Shown here in pieces: positions 37,177 to 45,934 of a DNA stretch of 64,000 bases. The number at the start of each line of letters is the position of its first letter. The stretch's first letter is position 1. Position numbers and translations under genes: made by a program. Source of the DNA: CAXSBR01 sp964236495 (GTDB taxonomy: Bacteria > Actinomycetota > Actinomycetes > Mycobacteriales > Jatrophihabitantaceae); NCBI GenBank assembly GCA_964236495.1, contig CAXSBR010000004.1, positions 168,937-232,936 of the forward strand, given 5' to 3'. The notes under the pieces are model-generated. The model was not told the DNA's origin, searched no databases, and saw only the letters and a list, made by a program, of their open reading frames with translations.

Positions 37177-39032
37177 CGCTGCGCCTCCACGCGGTCCAGC
37201 GTCTTCGCCAATACGGCGTACGCCTTACAGCCGGCGAACACAAAATCATCTGCCCCCAGGCCGGAGTCCGGCCGACCGGCCACCACGACGTGTGTGGCGC
37301 CGGCTGCGCGCAACGCCGACACCGCCGCCGCACCGCGCTCGGCGTATTCGACGTCCGAAGAGCACAGGCATGCCACCGCGCCGACGTCGTCCAGCAGTGG
37401 TGCACCGTCGAGATCGACGGTGACTGTCTCAAGGCCGGCCACGGCGAACAATTCCCGGGCGAAGCCGACCCGAGCCGCCCAGCTCGCGGCCGAGCCCAGT
37501 GTTGCGAGCACGACGCGCGCCGGCCCGCTCGACGCAGCGCCCGCCGCTTCGGCACGGTCGCGCAGCGCCTCGAACCGTTGCGCGTAACGCATGCTCGGTA
37601 GCAGGCCCCCGTGCGCCGGTGGCGGCGCGGCCGGGCGCTTGACGACTGCTTCGCTCAGATCGGGAAAGGCCGTGACTCCGGTGATCAGTCGCGTACGGGT
37701 GTCGATGCGCACGGCCCGCTCGCCGGCGCTGCTAGCCAGCATCGTGGCGAGGAAGCCCGAATCCAGCGCCGCAAGTGCGCCGCCGGCCCGCTCGAGCGCG
37801 GTGAACTTTTTCCATGCGACGGCGGCCAACTGTTCGCTCAGCGTCTCGACGTACCACGAGCCGCCCGCCGGATCGACGACCCGGCCCAGGTGGCTCTCGC
37901 CGTGGATCACCGCCTGGGTGTTGCGGGCGATGCGCCGGGCAAAGTCGTCGGGCAGGCCCAGCGCATCGTCGAATGGGCGCACCGTGATCGCCTGCGCGCC
38001 GCCCGCCGCGGCGGAAAAACACCCAATGGTGGTACGCAAAACATTCACCCACGGGTCGCGGCGCGTCATCATTGCCGACGACGTCACCGCGTGCTGACGC
38101 TGCCCGGCCGAGACGCCGCACAGCTGCCCGATCCGCGACCAGATTCGGCGCGCCGCGCGCAGCTTGGCAATGCCGTTGAACTGGTCGTCCCCCACGGCGT
38201 ACCGGAACTCCAGCTGCGCAAACGGGTCGTCGATGCCTGCCGCGCTCAATGCGCGCAGGTACGCCACGCCCGCCGAGGCAACCGCGGCGAGCTCGTCGGT
38301 ATCGCTGCCGCCTGCGTCGTTGTAGACGGTGCCGTCGACCGTCACTGCGCACAGCCTCGAACCGGCCGTGAGCGCGACCAACGACGCCAGCTCGGCCATC
38401 TCGTCCAGGTCGGCAGGGTTGCCGAAGCGAGCTCGCGCCGCGATCGGATCCGCGCCTAACGAACCGGCCAAGAGCCTCCGCGGCACCTTGCGGTCGTCTG
38501 CGAGGGCGAGCAAAGTTCGCGCAGCGGCACCGGCCTGGGCGCCGGCGTCCAACACGATCGGCACCCGCGCGAGGTCGACACCGTCCAAAGCTTGGGGCAG
38601 GTCATCGACGGCGAGGCCTCGCTCGCCAACCGCGAGCCACAGGGAGGTGACGCCCGATTCCAGATCGGCGAGCACCGCGGCGTTGGTACGCACCGGGTCG
38701 GGGTCGCGGTGCAGTGCACGAACGTCCCACCCGTCGGTCGGATCCGCCGTAGAACTGCGCAAGAACGGTGCTCGGCCGGGTGCGCCGATCAGCGGGGCGG
38801 GCTCACCGGCGACATACAAGGGGCGCAGCGTGATCCCGTCCTCGGTCACGGTGCCTAGCGCCGTCATGGGGTCGACGTCGACACTCGACCCCCGCCGGGA
38901 GAGGACGGCGCCCGCCCGCGCCTGCCAATCGTCCAGAGTCGCGGGTGGGAAGTTTTGGCCCAGCGCCAATCCAGCCGGGACGTCGGCCTCGACCGAGCCT
39001 GCTCCGCTATCCACTGATGGTCTGGCCTCCAC
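37173..39032 (-). CDS. mutA: Methylmalonyl-CoA mutase, small subunit
   Basis: 619 aa. Homologous to the large subunit over its length (ARNTQAVIHGESHLGRVVDP, then AGGSWYVETLSEQLA, matching the large chain), but its C-terminal Rossmann domain (VVLATLGSAASWAARVGFA) lacks the DxHxxG cobalamin motif, as expected for the non-catalytic chain. The heterodimer works in propionate, odd-chain and branched-chain acid catabolism or supplies methylmalonyl-CoA. Upstream (39162-39188) is a small 8-base repeat of ATTTCTCG on the minus strand. Confidence 0.96.
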
Positions 39033-39292
39033 GGGTCGACTGCCGCACGTGCTACCGCCTGCACGACGGCTTGCTACGCGGTACCGGTAAAACTACGTCG
39101 ACGGACGACGAGCCGGAGCGTCGGCGGTACCGCCCAACCAGCCAGGTGCCGGTACCGCGCAATCGAGAAATCAAGAAATCGAGAAATCGCCAACACTGCG
39201 TTGGATCAGCGACTGTGTCGCCAGTTCATCGCCGAGACGTCGGTTGTCCTGTTCCGTCCCCCCGTGCCCGTCGCTCTCGGAGCCCGGCGCTC

Positions 39293-39736
39293 TCAGTGCC
39301 CGTCGTCGGCTACCGGCGCCGGTTGGACCAGTTCGACGAGCACTCCCCCGGCGTCCTCGGGATGGATGAAGTTCACCCGTGAGTCGGCGGTGCCGCGGCG
39401 AGCTTCGTCGTACAACAACCGCAGTCCGCGCCCGCGCAGCACCTCAGATACCGCCGCGATGTCGTCGACTGTGTAAGCCACCTGCTGCAGCCGCGACCCG
39501 GGCCGACCCAGAAACGCCGCAATCGTCGATGTCGGCGTCAGCGGCGCGAGCAATTGAACGCGGGTGTCGCCGTCGCCGACGGCCAGCATCGCCTCCTCGA
39601 CTCCTTGCTCCTCATTAATTTCCCGGTGTACGACCTCCACGCCGAGCACGTCACGGTAGAACGCGATCGCCTCGTCAATATCGGGCACGGCTATGCCCAC
39701 ATGGTCGATCCGGCTGAACAGAGGCTTGGTTGGCAC
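39293..39736 (-). CDS. mce: Methylmalonyl-CoA epimerase
   Basis: 147 aa from GTG 39736 (VPTKPLFSRIDHVG); the frame extends 15 codons further without support. VOC fold: RIDHVGIAVPDIDEAIAFY (metal His near residue 12), QLLAPL, LQQVAYTVDD (His replaced by Gln-Val-Ala-Tyr at the usual HHIAY position, to be checked) and INFHPKD-like VNFIHPEDAGGVLVELVQ (Glu ligand). It interconverts the (2R) and (2S) forms for the mutase encoded 260 bases downstream on the same strand. Confidence 0.9.
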   Translation of the reverse strand: MPTKPLFSRIDHVGIAVPDIDEAIAFYRDVLGVEVVHREINEEQGVEEAMLAVGDGDTRVQLLAPLTPTSTIAAFLGRPGSRLQQVAYTVDDIAAVSEVLRGRGLRLLYDEARRGTADSRVNFIHPEDAGGVLVELVQPAPVADDGH

Positions 39737-40240
39737 CGGTTTACCCTCGCAGCCCGCCCTGATTCGAGCAAGGCACACCACACGCGTTGATCGACCTGTT
39801 CACGGCGGCGTGATTAACCAGGGAACACAACGGGGCCGTGTCGGCAATGAATTCAGGATGAAGTTCCGTTCGAACAATAAATGAGCCAGATCTGATCATG
39901 ACTCACGAACTCGGGAACGACAGAGGTCCGGGAAGGACAGACCGACGGTGCACCCAACCGGGGTTGAACCAGTAAGCAAATATTTATCCGAGCGGCCGTT
40001 CCGCGCGGGGTCCATATCGGATCAGACGACCAGGCGGCATCCATGTGCGCCGCCTATCGGCCGACGGCGTCCTGCTACGTGCCGTATCGGGCAGGGCCCG
40101 CGCCCAATCGCTGGGACGCCTCGTCAGGGGTGGGTGTCACTGATCGACCATCCCGTAGAAGCGGTCACACCTCGACATGATGGGCTGGTCTTGCGTGGGC
40201 AGGTGGTGGGTAAGACAGTCGAGCAGGAAGCGCAGCCGTG
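39737..40240. other. Gene-poor, lower-GC interval with a tRNA 3'-half-like segment
   Basis: No credible gene. GC drops locally (AAATATTTATCC near 39977). On the minus strand, 39951-39976 reads as a T-arm (ACTGG-TTCAACC-CCGGT) followed by TGGGTGC, similar to the T-arm of tRNA-Val(GAC) at 41271, but no 5' half can be folded onto it. It could be a tRNA remnant left by an integrated element. Confidence 0.35.
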
Positions 40241-40621
40241 TCACTGCGGAAGTCGCGCATCGACGAGATCGTCGATGATTCGGAAGTCGGCGAGGTTGAA
40301 CGTCAGCAACGGAACCCGCGCTACGGTCGCAGTTGCAGCTATCGCAAGGTCGAGCTGCCGTCGACGGGGTTTGCCGCCGCGTTGGGCGACGGCCGCGGCG
40401 AGCCGGCCCCAGGCCCGCGCCACTTCGACTGTGACCGGCAACGGGTCAAATGTTGCTTCGACGACTGCAAGCCGATCGGTGCGCCGAGCTCGCTCGTCGT
40501 CATCGCGGGCAAGCAAGGTGGCGAAATGCAGCTCTGTGATCGAGACGACACTGATCGCTGCCTCGACGTCGGTCGGTGCCGAGTCCGCGATCAGCACCGA
40601 CGTGTCCAGCAACGCCCTCAT
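40241..40621 (-). CDS. vapC: PIN-domain toxin (VapC type)
   Basis: 126 aa. PIN ribonuclease residues: Asp6 in ALLDTSVLI, Glu30 in SITELHFA, Asp in QLDLAIAATA (~92) and TFNLADF near the C-terminus. VapC toxins cleave specific tRNAs or rRNA. The start overlaps the antitoxin stop as ATGA. The GKPRRRQLDLAIAATA form is typical of chromosomal actinobacterial VapC. Likely acquired, given the gene-poor flank, which is inference. Confidence 0.93.
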   Translation of the reverse strand: MRALLDTSVLIADSAPTDVEAAISVVSITELHFATLLARDDDERARRTDRLAVVEATFDPLPVTVEVARAWGRLAAAVAQRGGKPRRRQLDLAIAATATVARVPLLTFNLADFRIIDDLVDARLPQ

Positions 40622-40863
40622 GCGCGGTAGGGGTCAGTGATGGCGGCATCCATCCGAGTGAGATCGTCCTCGAGTCCCTCCGGAGTCGGGCCTTGCCACA
40701 CATGATTGAGCGCAGAGCTACTTACCCAGCGGTGTCGGCGAATGGGGCTCAGCTCGGCAACCTCGCGGCCGGCAACCGTGACTGTGAGCGTTTCCCCCGC
40801 TTCGACACGACGCAGCACCTCGCTCACCTGGTTGCGCAACTCCTTTTGCGGAATTACCGTCAC
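40618..40863 (-). CDS. vapB: Phd/YefM-type antitoxin (VapB)
   Basis: 81 aa. N-terminal fold MTVIPQKELRNQVSEVLRRV followed by GETLTVTVAGREVAEL is the Phd/YefM antitoxin domain that dimerises and binds the operator; the acidic C-terminus (EGLEDDLTRMDAAITDPYR) should wrap the toxin. Upstream at 40858-40895 the sequence TGGTAGCAGAACTGCTACCA is an inverted repeat over the antitoxin start and is a likely autoregulatory operator. Confidence 0.93.
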   Translation of the reverse strand: MTVIPQKELRNQVSEVLRRVEAGETLTVTVAGREVAELSPIRRHRWVSSSALNHVWQGPTPEGLEDDLTRMDAAITDPYRA

Positions 40864-40867
40864 TCGA

Positions 40868-40892
40868 TGATGGTAGCAGAACTGCTACCATC
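40868..40892. promoter_or_regulatory. Candidate operator upstream of vapBC
   Basis: The inverted repeat TGGTAGCAGAACTGCTACCA (arms TGGTAGCAG/CTGCTACCA) lies just upstream of the antitoxin start. Phd-type antitoxins bind such palindromes to repress their own operon. Identification by position and symmetry only. Confidence 0.7.
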
Positions 40893-40893
40893 G

Positions 40894-41118
40894 CTACATC
40901 GGATCACGAGGCGTACCTGCGCTTGAGTCCTGTCGGTAAACCTCGCTCATATCGAGCTTGCGCAGCGCCGCAGCCTTCACCAGCGACACGCTCTCTGCCA
41001 CCAGCACCTTCAACGCCTCACCTACCGGCTCGGTCTGCGGGATGATTGTTTTCTCGCGGCTCTCGAGTGCCGCCGCCGCCCTGGTGATCGCAACAGTTGA
41101 CCTGGTCCTGGTTGCCAT
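40894..41118 (-). CDS. Hypothetical small protein upstream of vapBC
   Basis: 74 aa, MATRTRSTVAITRAAAAL at the N-terminus and KAAALRKLDMSEVYRQDS at the C-terminus. No ribosome binding site precedes the ATG and no domain is recognised. It may be a relic or a real small gene read before vapB, 30 bases away. Low confidence. Confidence 0.3.
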   Translation of the reverse strand: MATRTRSTVAITRAAAALESREKTIIPQTEPVGEALKVLVAESVSLVKAAALRKLDMSEVYRQDSSAGTPRDPM

Positions 41119-41270
41119 GCGACTGGTTCAACGGAACGCCGCCGCTCCTCGGGCTTTCACAACGGCAACGACTCAGCGAGACAGGTCGTCCTGCGTCTCG
41201 CCCCTGTCACGTGTACGTACGCGATCTCACGACACCGTGTGCACCCTGGCAATTTCGGTGCCTATGTTGG

Positions 41271-41342
41271 TGCGCGATACTGGGATTGAACCAGTGACCC
41301 CCACCGTGTCAAGGTGGTGCTCTCCCGCTGAGCTAATCGCGC
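41271..41342 (-). tRNA. tRNA-Val (GAC)
   Basis: 72 nt. Acceptor GCGCGAT/ATCGCGC, anticodon stem CCACC/GGTGG with loop TTGACAC (anticodon GAC), T-arm ACTGG-TTCAATC-CCAGT. Third of a Gly-Cys-Val cluster read on the minus strand. Confidence 0.96.
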
Positions 41343-41378
41343 GTGCTGCCCGCCGAACTCTACGGCAGGCAATTGTCG

Positions 41379-41450
41379 AGGCGGCGGCGGGAATCGAACC
41401 CGCGTACAGGGCTTTGCAGGCCCTTGCCTAAGCCACTCGGCCACGCCGCC
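41379..41450 (-). tRNA. tRNA-Cys (GCA)
   Basis: 72 nt. Acceptor GGCGGCG/CGCCGCC, anticodon stem AGGGC/GCCCT with loop CTGCAAA (anticodon GCA), T-arm GCGGG-TTCGATT-CCCGC. No CCA encoded. Confidence 0.95.
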
Positions 41451-41538
41451 GCTGGGTGAGGTCGAAGAACGCTCACCTGCGCAGATCACGGATCCGCCGA
41501 GCACCGAAGCGCTGATCGGCGGCAACGTGCTCTACCCG

Positions 41539-41611
41539 AGCGGACGACGGGATTCGAACCCGCGACCCTCACCTTGGCAAGGTGATGCGCTACCAGCTGC
41601 GCTACGTCCGC
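41539..41611 (-). tRNA. tRNA-Gly (GCC)
   Basis: 73 nt. Acceptor GCGGACG/CGTCCGC, anticodon stem TCACC/GGTGA with loop TTGCCAA (anticodon GCC), T-arm GCGGG-TTCGAAT-CCCGT. First of the Gly-Cys-Val cluster, an order common in actinomycetes. Confidence 0.96.
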
Positions 41612-41706
41612 TTGGCGGCCGAGACAAGTCCTCGCTCCGGCGCCGCAGACGACCTTAGTCGATTGCCGCGTCGAGTCCCAAACCGGCACCCGGCGCCGGC
41701 CTGGTC

Positions 41707-42354
41707 TCAAGACGGCTCAGCAGGCTCGGACGGCGCCACCATCAGCCGGTTCCACAGACTCCGCGCAGCATCCCTGAGGTCCACGATGGATCCGTTGTTG
41801 CTGATGATTTCGTCGGCGATGGCCTGGCGCTGCTCGTCGGTGGCCTGCGCAGCCATTCTCGCGCGCGCGTCGGCCCCGGACAGCCCACGCTCGATCAGGC
41901 GACGCATCCGACGGGAGGGCTCGCTCTCCACGACGAGGACGACGTCGAACTCCTCCGCGCGGCCCGTCTCGGCGAGCAACGGAATCTCGTAGACCACGAT
42001 TGCCCCGGGCGGCGTCGCATTCATCCGCTCCTCACTGCGACGTCGCACCAGCGGGTGGACGATGGCATTGAGGTCGCGGCGTGTGTCGTCGTCGGCGAAG
42101 ATCAGCCGCGCCAGGGCCGCGCGATCCAGTGCGCCGTCGGGCTGGAGCACCGCGGATCCGAAGCGCTTGACTACCGCCTGCAGACCCGGCGTACCGGGCG
42201 CGACCACCTCGCGGGCAACCTCGTCGGCGTCGATACGCACGGCGCCCAGCTCTTCCAGTGCCGCGCCCAGAGCAGACTTGCCGGCCCCGACACCACCGGT
42301 CAGGGCTACCCGCAGCGGGCCAGGCCGAATGGGCCGGGCAGACGTCGGCGTCAG
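41707..42354 (-). CDS. coaE: Dephospho-CoA kinase
   Basis: 215 aa if the CTG at 42354-42352 is the start. P-loop GGVGAGKS (residues 20-27), then IDADEVAREVVAPGTPGL, AIVHPLVRRRSEE and VVYEIPLLAETG, all typical of CoaE, which phosphorylates dephospho-CoA in the last step of CoA synthesis. In this frame no ATG, GTG or TTG lies between the P-loop and a point well inside the upstream lipoprotein gene. The CTG overlaps that gene's stop (CTGA), so a non-canonical start with translational coupling is the simplest reading. A sequencing error is the alternative. The protein has only the kinase domain, unlike the longer mycobacterial CoaE. Confidence 0.88.
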   Translation of the reverse strand: MTPTSARPIRPGPLRVALTGGVGAGKSALGAALEELGAVRIDADEVAREVVAPGTPGLQAVVKRFGSAVLQPDGALDRAALARLIFADDDTRRDLNAIVHPLVRRRSEERMNATPPGAIVVYEIPLLAETGRAEEFDVVLVVESEPSRRMRRLIERGLSGADARARMAAQATDEQRQAIADEIISNNGSIVDLRDAARSLWNRLMVAPSEPAEPS

Positions 42355-43079
42355 CCGCCCGAGCCGGACAAAGCTGACTGCGCAATCTGGGTGAGTGCGG
42401 CATCGACCCGATTGGCCGTGACGGTGCCCGGACGCACATTGACCGCGACGGTCCGTACCCCGGACGCCAGCACCAGCAGCGGACGTCCGTAGCCGGTCAG
42501 AACGGTGGCGGGATGCGTGCCGACGATGACCCGATGCGCCGACGCGCCCTGACTTCGCCATTGACTGTCGGTGGCCGTGATGCGGGCGGCGGCATCGGCT
42601 TTGGTGGCGTACAGACTCACACTGACCTCGACCTGAGGCACCGCACCGGCAGGGGCCGTGGCAGCCGGCGTTCGCGTCGCGTGCGCACTGGCCGGCAGCG
42701 GCGCGCTCAGCCCGTACTGGCAATTGATGCGCGCGAGCTGACCGATGGTGGGGTCGGGCTTATTGACGACCGACGCCGAGCCGCTCACGTGACGCAACAT
42801 GGCCTTGTCCACCGCGGTTGACGGCAGCACCGTCTCGCACCGTGGCAGCGTGGCAGCGGGCTTCGCCGGCGTCTTTCGCGCCGTCGGTGTCGATGGTGCG
42901 CCCGACGTCGTCGACGGTGCAGCGGTGCCGGTGCCGCTCGCGGTGTTCGACGCCGTCACGGTGACCGAGGCGCCAGCCGATTTCTTCCCCGACGTACACC
43001 CGGCGAGGCCCGTTCCAGCGACCAGCACAACCGCCACCAGCATCCCCGCACGCCCGACCTCAGCCCTGATTCCAGCCAT
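42351..43079 (-). CDS. Secreted lipoprotein of unknown function
   Basis: 242 aa from ATG 43079. Signal peptide with lipobox GLAGC (Cys28), a Ser/Thr/Ala-rich tether (29-75), then a globular domain with RCETVLPSTAVDKAML, ARINCQYGL and VEVSVSLYATKADAAARI. Two conserved-looking cysteines may form a disulfide. The general design (Cys-containing domain after a tether) resembles DUF3558-type lipoproteins, but I cannot confirm that. It lies between rpsA and coaE, which are usually adjacent in actinomycetes, so it is an insertion into a conserved pair. Confidence 0.8.
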   Translation of the reverse strand: MAGIRAEVGRAGMLVAVVLVAGTGLAGCTSGKKSAGASVTVTASNTASGTGTAAPSTTSGAPSTPTARKTPAKPAATLPRCETVLPSTAVDKAMLRHVSGSASVVNKPDPTIGQLARINCQYGLSAPLPASAHATRTPAATAPAGAVPQVEVSVSLYATKADAAARITATDSQWRSQGASAHRVIVGTHPATVLTGYGRPLLVLASGVRTVAVNVRPGTVTANRVDAALTQIAQSALSGSGG

Positions 43080-43102
43080 GACGCTCACGCTAGCCACAAA
43101 GC

Positions 43103-43141
43103 ACACGGCACTCCGGGAACTGATGTCCCGGAGTGCCGTGT
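43103..43141 (-). terminator. Hairpin terminator of rpsA
   Basis: A perfect 16-bp stem, ACACGGCACTCCGGGA and its complement, with a 7-base loop, 31 bases after the rpsA stop. On the minus strand it is followed by GCTTTGTGG. The stem separates rpsA from the lipoprotein gene. Confidence 0.88.
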
Positions 43142-43172
43142 CGTCAAGTGAACGCCGCCGAACAGCGGACGA

Positions 43173-44666
43173 TCAGCGGCCGGTGAGCTTCTCCCGCAGC
43201 GCTGCCAGTGCCTCATCCGAAGCAAGCGTGCCGGTGACCTCCGCTACGTCTGCAGCACCCTCCTCAGGGGCTCCGGCCGCGGTGTCGGAGGTGTAGGACG
43301 TCGCCTCACCGGCATTGGAAGCAGCGTCGGCGTCAGCCTTTTGCGCCTCGTCGAGCTGCTTGCGGTGCGCCTCGAACCGGTCACGAGCGTTGGCGTACCG
43401 CTTCTCCCATGCCTCGCGCTGCTCCTCGAAGCCTTCCATCCACTCCTGCGTGTCCGGGTCGAAGCCCTCGGGGTAGATGTAGTTGCCCTTGTCGTCGTAC
43501 TGAGCTTCCATGCCGTACTGCGCCGGGTCGAACGACTCCTCGGTCAGAGTGCCCTCGTTGGCCTGCTTGAGTGAGAGCGATATGCGCCGCCGGTCGAGAT
43601 CGATGTCGATGACCTTGACCAGGATCTCGTCGCCGACCTGGGCGATCTGCTCGGGGATCTCCACGTGCCGCTCGGCCAGCTCGGAGATGTGCACCAGGCC
43701 CTCGATGCCGTCCTGCACACGGACGAATGCGCCGAAGGGGACCAGCTTGGTGACTTTGCCCGGCACCACCTGGTTGATCTGGTGCGTGCGGGCGAACTGG
43801 CGCCACGGGTCTTCCTGCGTGGCCTTGAGCGACAGCGAGACGCGCTCGCGGTCCATGTCGATGTCGAGCACCTCGACCGTCACCTCCTGGCCGACCTCGA
43901 CAACCTCCGACGGGTGGTCGATGTGCTTCCAGGACAGCTCCGACACGTGCACCAGACCGTCGACGCCACCAAGGTCGACGAACGCACCGAAGTTCACGAT
44001 GCTCGACACGACGCCGGTGCGGACCTGACCCTTGGCCAGCTTGTTGAGGAAATCGCTGCGCACCTCGGACTGGGTCTGCTCCAGCCACGCACGACGCGAC
44101 AGCACGACGTTGTTGCGGTTCTTGTCCAGCTCGATGATCTTGGCCTCGAGCGTCTTGCCCACGTAGGGCTGCAGCTCGCGCACGCGACGCATCTCCACCA
44201 GCGACGCGGGCAGGAAGCCGCGCAGGCCGATGTCCAAGATCAGTCCACCCTTGACGACCTCGATGACGACGCCCTCGACGACCTCGTCGGCTTCCTTCTT
44301 CGCCTCGATCGTGCCCCAGGCGCGCTCGTACTGTGCGCGCTTCTTGGACAGGATCAGCCGGCCTTCCTTGTCCTCCTTCTGGAGAACCAGGGCCTCGACG
44401 TGATCGCCGATGCTGACGACCTCACTGGGGTCGATGTCGTGCTTGATCGACAGCTCGCGCGAGGGAATGACGCCCTCGGTCTTGTAGCCGATGTCGAGCA
44501 GGACCTCGTCGCGGTCGACCTTGACGATGGTGCCCTCGACGATGTCGCCGTCGTTGAAGTACTTGATCGTGGAATCGATCGCGGCAAGAAAGTCCTCGGC
44601 CGTACCGATGTCGTTGATGGCGACCTGCGGCGTGGTGGTGCTGGGTGCTTCGATGGTGGACGTCAT
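43173..44666 (-). CDS. rpsA: 30S ribosomal protein S1
   Basis: 497 aa from ATG 44666 (MTSTIEAPSTTT); the upstream frame to 44993 is not coding. Four S1 RNA-binding repeats in order: DGDIVEGTIVKVDRDEVLLD (~35), DEVVEGVVIEVVKGGLILDI (~120), KGQVRTGVVSSIVNFGAFVD (~205) and VVPGKVTKLVPFGAFVRVQD (~290). The C-terminus (~360-497) is acidic and low in complexity. S1 helps the 30S subunit bind mRNA. The AAGGA is 12 bases from the start, with CACCTCC between. Confidence 0.97.
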   Translation of the reverse strand: MTSTIEAPSTTTPQVAINDIGTAEDFLAAIDSTIKYFNDGDIVEGTIVKVDRDEVLLDIGYKTEGVIPSRELSIKHDIDPSEVVSIGDHVEALVLQKEDKEGRLILSKKRAQYERAWGTIEAKKEADEVVEGVVIEVVKGGLILDIGLRGFLPASLVEMRRVRELQPYVGKTLEAKIIELDKNRNNVVLSRRAWLEQTQSEVRSDFLNKLAKGQVRTGVVSSIVNFGAFVDLGGVDGLVHVSELSWKHIDHPSEVVEVGQEVTVEVLDIDMDRERVSLSLKATQEDPWRQFARTHQINQVVPGKVTKLVPFGAFVRVQDGIEGLVHISELAERHVEIPEQIAQVGDEILVKVIDIDLDRRRISLSLKQANEGTLTEESFDPAQYGMEAQYDDKGNYIYPEGFDPDTQEWMEGFEEQREAWEKRYANARDRFEAHRKQLDEAQKADADAASNAGEATSYTSDTAAGAPEEGAADVAEVTGTLASDEALAALREKLTGR

Positions 44667-45052
44667 GGAGGTGGGAAATCCTTCGGCGGACAATGCTCGT
44701 GGCGGCGCGCGAACCGGCCCTTTCCGCTGCAGGCAACGACACCGTCGACCTGTCCCGACGCCAGGCGACGCTGCGGCTTTCTTTCGTTGAGCGCGGCAAT
44801 AGTCCACGCTGACGAAGCAGACGAGTTTCCGACGATCAGTTACAGCGAGCGGCCTACTCCTTGTCGAGGACGCAGGCACAGCACACGCGGGGCCTATATT
44901 ACGCCGCGATTGGTGGCCGCCGTCAATCGACGCCGTGCAAACTATGGTTGCGCCATGAGTAGCGCCATGGGACCCGTCGGAGAATCCGCCCACGAATCAG
45001 CCCGCAACGACCTCCCGGCCGCCGATGGTTTCGCGACGACCGTACCCAGGAG
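44667..45052. other. 386-base divergent region between rpsA and the membrane protein
   Basis: It should hold the rpsA promoter. CCTATATTACGCC near 44890 is an AT-rich patch on the plus strand that may be a -10 region for one of the two directions. A plus-strand frame from 44955 (MSSAMGPVGESAHESARN) is open but out of frame with the gene at 45053; it may be the true N-terminus if a frameshift lies near 45040. Confidence 0.4.
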
Positions 45053-45853
45053 ATGCCGCTACCACCGCTCGCGGACACCACGCCCGGCGCCGGCTCGGGA
45101 GCTACCGCGTTCGGCACCGATTCCGGCGGCGGATCCGCCAGTGTCCCGGCGGGCGGCCACGGCCGTGACCAGGACTCCACGGCGCAACTGCCGCTGCGGC
45201 CGCCTGTTCCCCGCCCCGCGACGGCGGTGTTGCCCACCGTCGCCGACAGCTATCCCCGCCCCGTTCCGCTTACTGATGCACCTCCCCTGGATCCCGTCGA
45301 CGCCCTGGAACGCCCCACTCCCCCTGCCCCTACCGCGCCTCCCGCGCCGGCTCCGGTCACGCACGTCCGATTGGGCGCAGGGTTTCCCGGCTTCCTGTCC
45401 GTGGCCGCCCTGGCCGGAATCGGAGTAGGGCTGTTCGCCCTGCCGCTGGCAGGTAAACGCAGCACCGACTACTTCCACACGCTGCGTAGCGCTGCCACCC
45501 GCGTCACCACCGGTTCCTCGTCCGAGGCCGGACGCGGTGTGGCCACGTCCTGGTGGCGCTACGGCGCTCTGGTCGGCTTCGGTGTGTTGGCCTTCCTGGT
45601 AGCTCTCAGCGTGGCCACCACGCGGTTACGCCGCATCGTCGCATCCTTGCTGCTGCTCGCCACACTTGCCTTCGGGGCGCTGTTCGCCGTCGCCGCATAT
45701 CAGACGCAAGACCCGGACAAGCAGCGCTTGGGCGCCAAGTTCGCCCGCGTACGCATCGCCCACCTGCAGCTTGGTTTCTGGGTCGCTGCGGGCTGCTGCA
45801 TGTTGCTCGCGCTCGCGGCTCTCTTGGCGGCCTCTCGACGCCGTCGTGCGTGA
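45053..45853 (+). CDS. Four-helix membrane protein with Pro-rich N-terminus
   Basis: 266 aa. Residues 1-110 are Pro/Ala/Thr-rich and disordered; then four membrane helices near 114-132, 167-187, 193-215 and 240-258. No recognised domain. ATG 45053 is the only start in this frame, yet its AGGAG is directly adjacent to the ATG with no spacer, so the start may be wrong (see the region to its left). A local sequence error or leaderless start is possible. Function unknown. Confidence 0.7.
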   Translation: MPLPPLADTTPGAGSGATAFGTDSGGGSASVPAGGHGRDQDSTAQLPLRPPVPRPATAVLPTVADSYPRPVPLTDAPPLDPVDALERPTPPAPTAPPAPAPVTHVRLGAGFPGFLSVAALAGIGVGLFALPLAGKRSTDYFHTLRSAATRVTTGSSSEAGRGVATSWWRYGALVGFGVLAFLVALSVATTRLRRIVASLLLLATLAFGALFAVAAYQTQDPDKQRLGAKFARVRIAHLQLGFWVAAGCCMLLALAALLAASRRRRA

Positions 45854-45934
45854 GCGCCGCGGCACACACTGGGAGTTCTCCGCGCTCTGCATCAGCCTGA
45901 TCCTGATGGACAACTCCGACCGCGGGTGCGAGCG

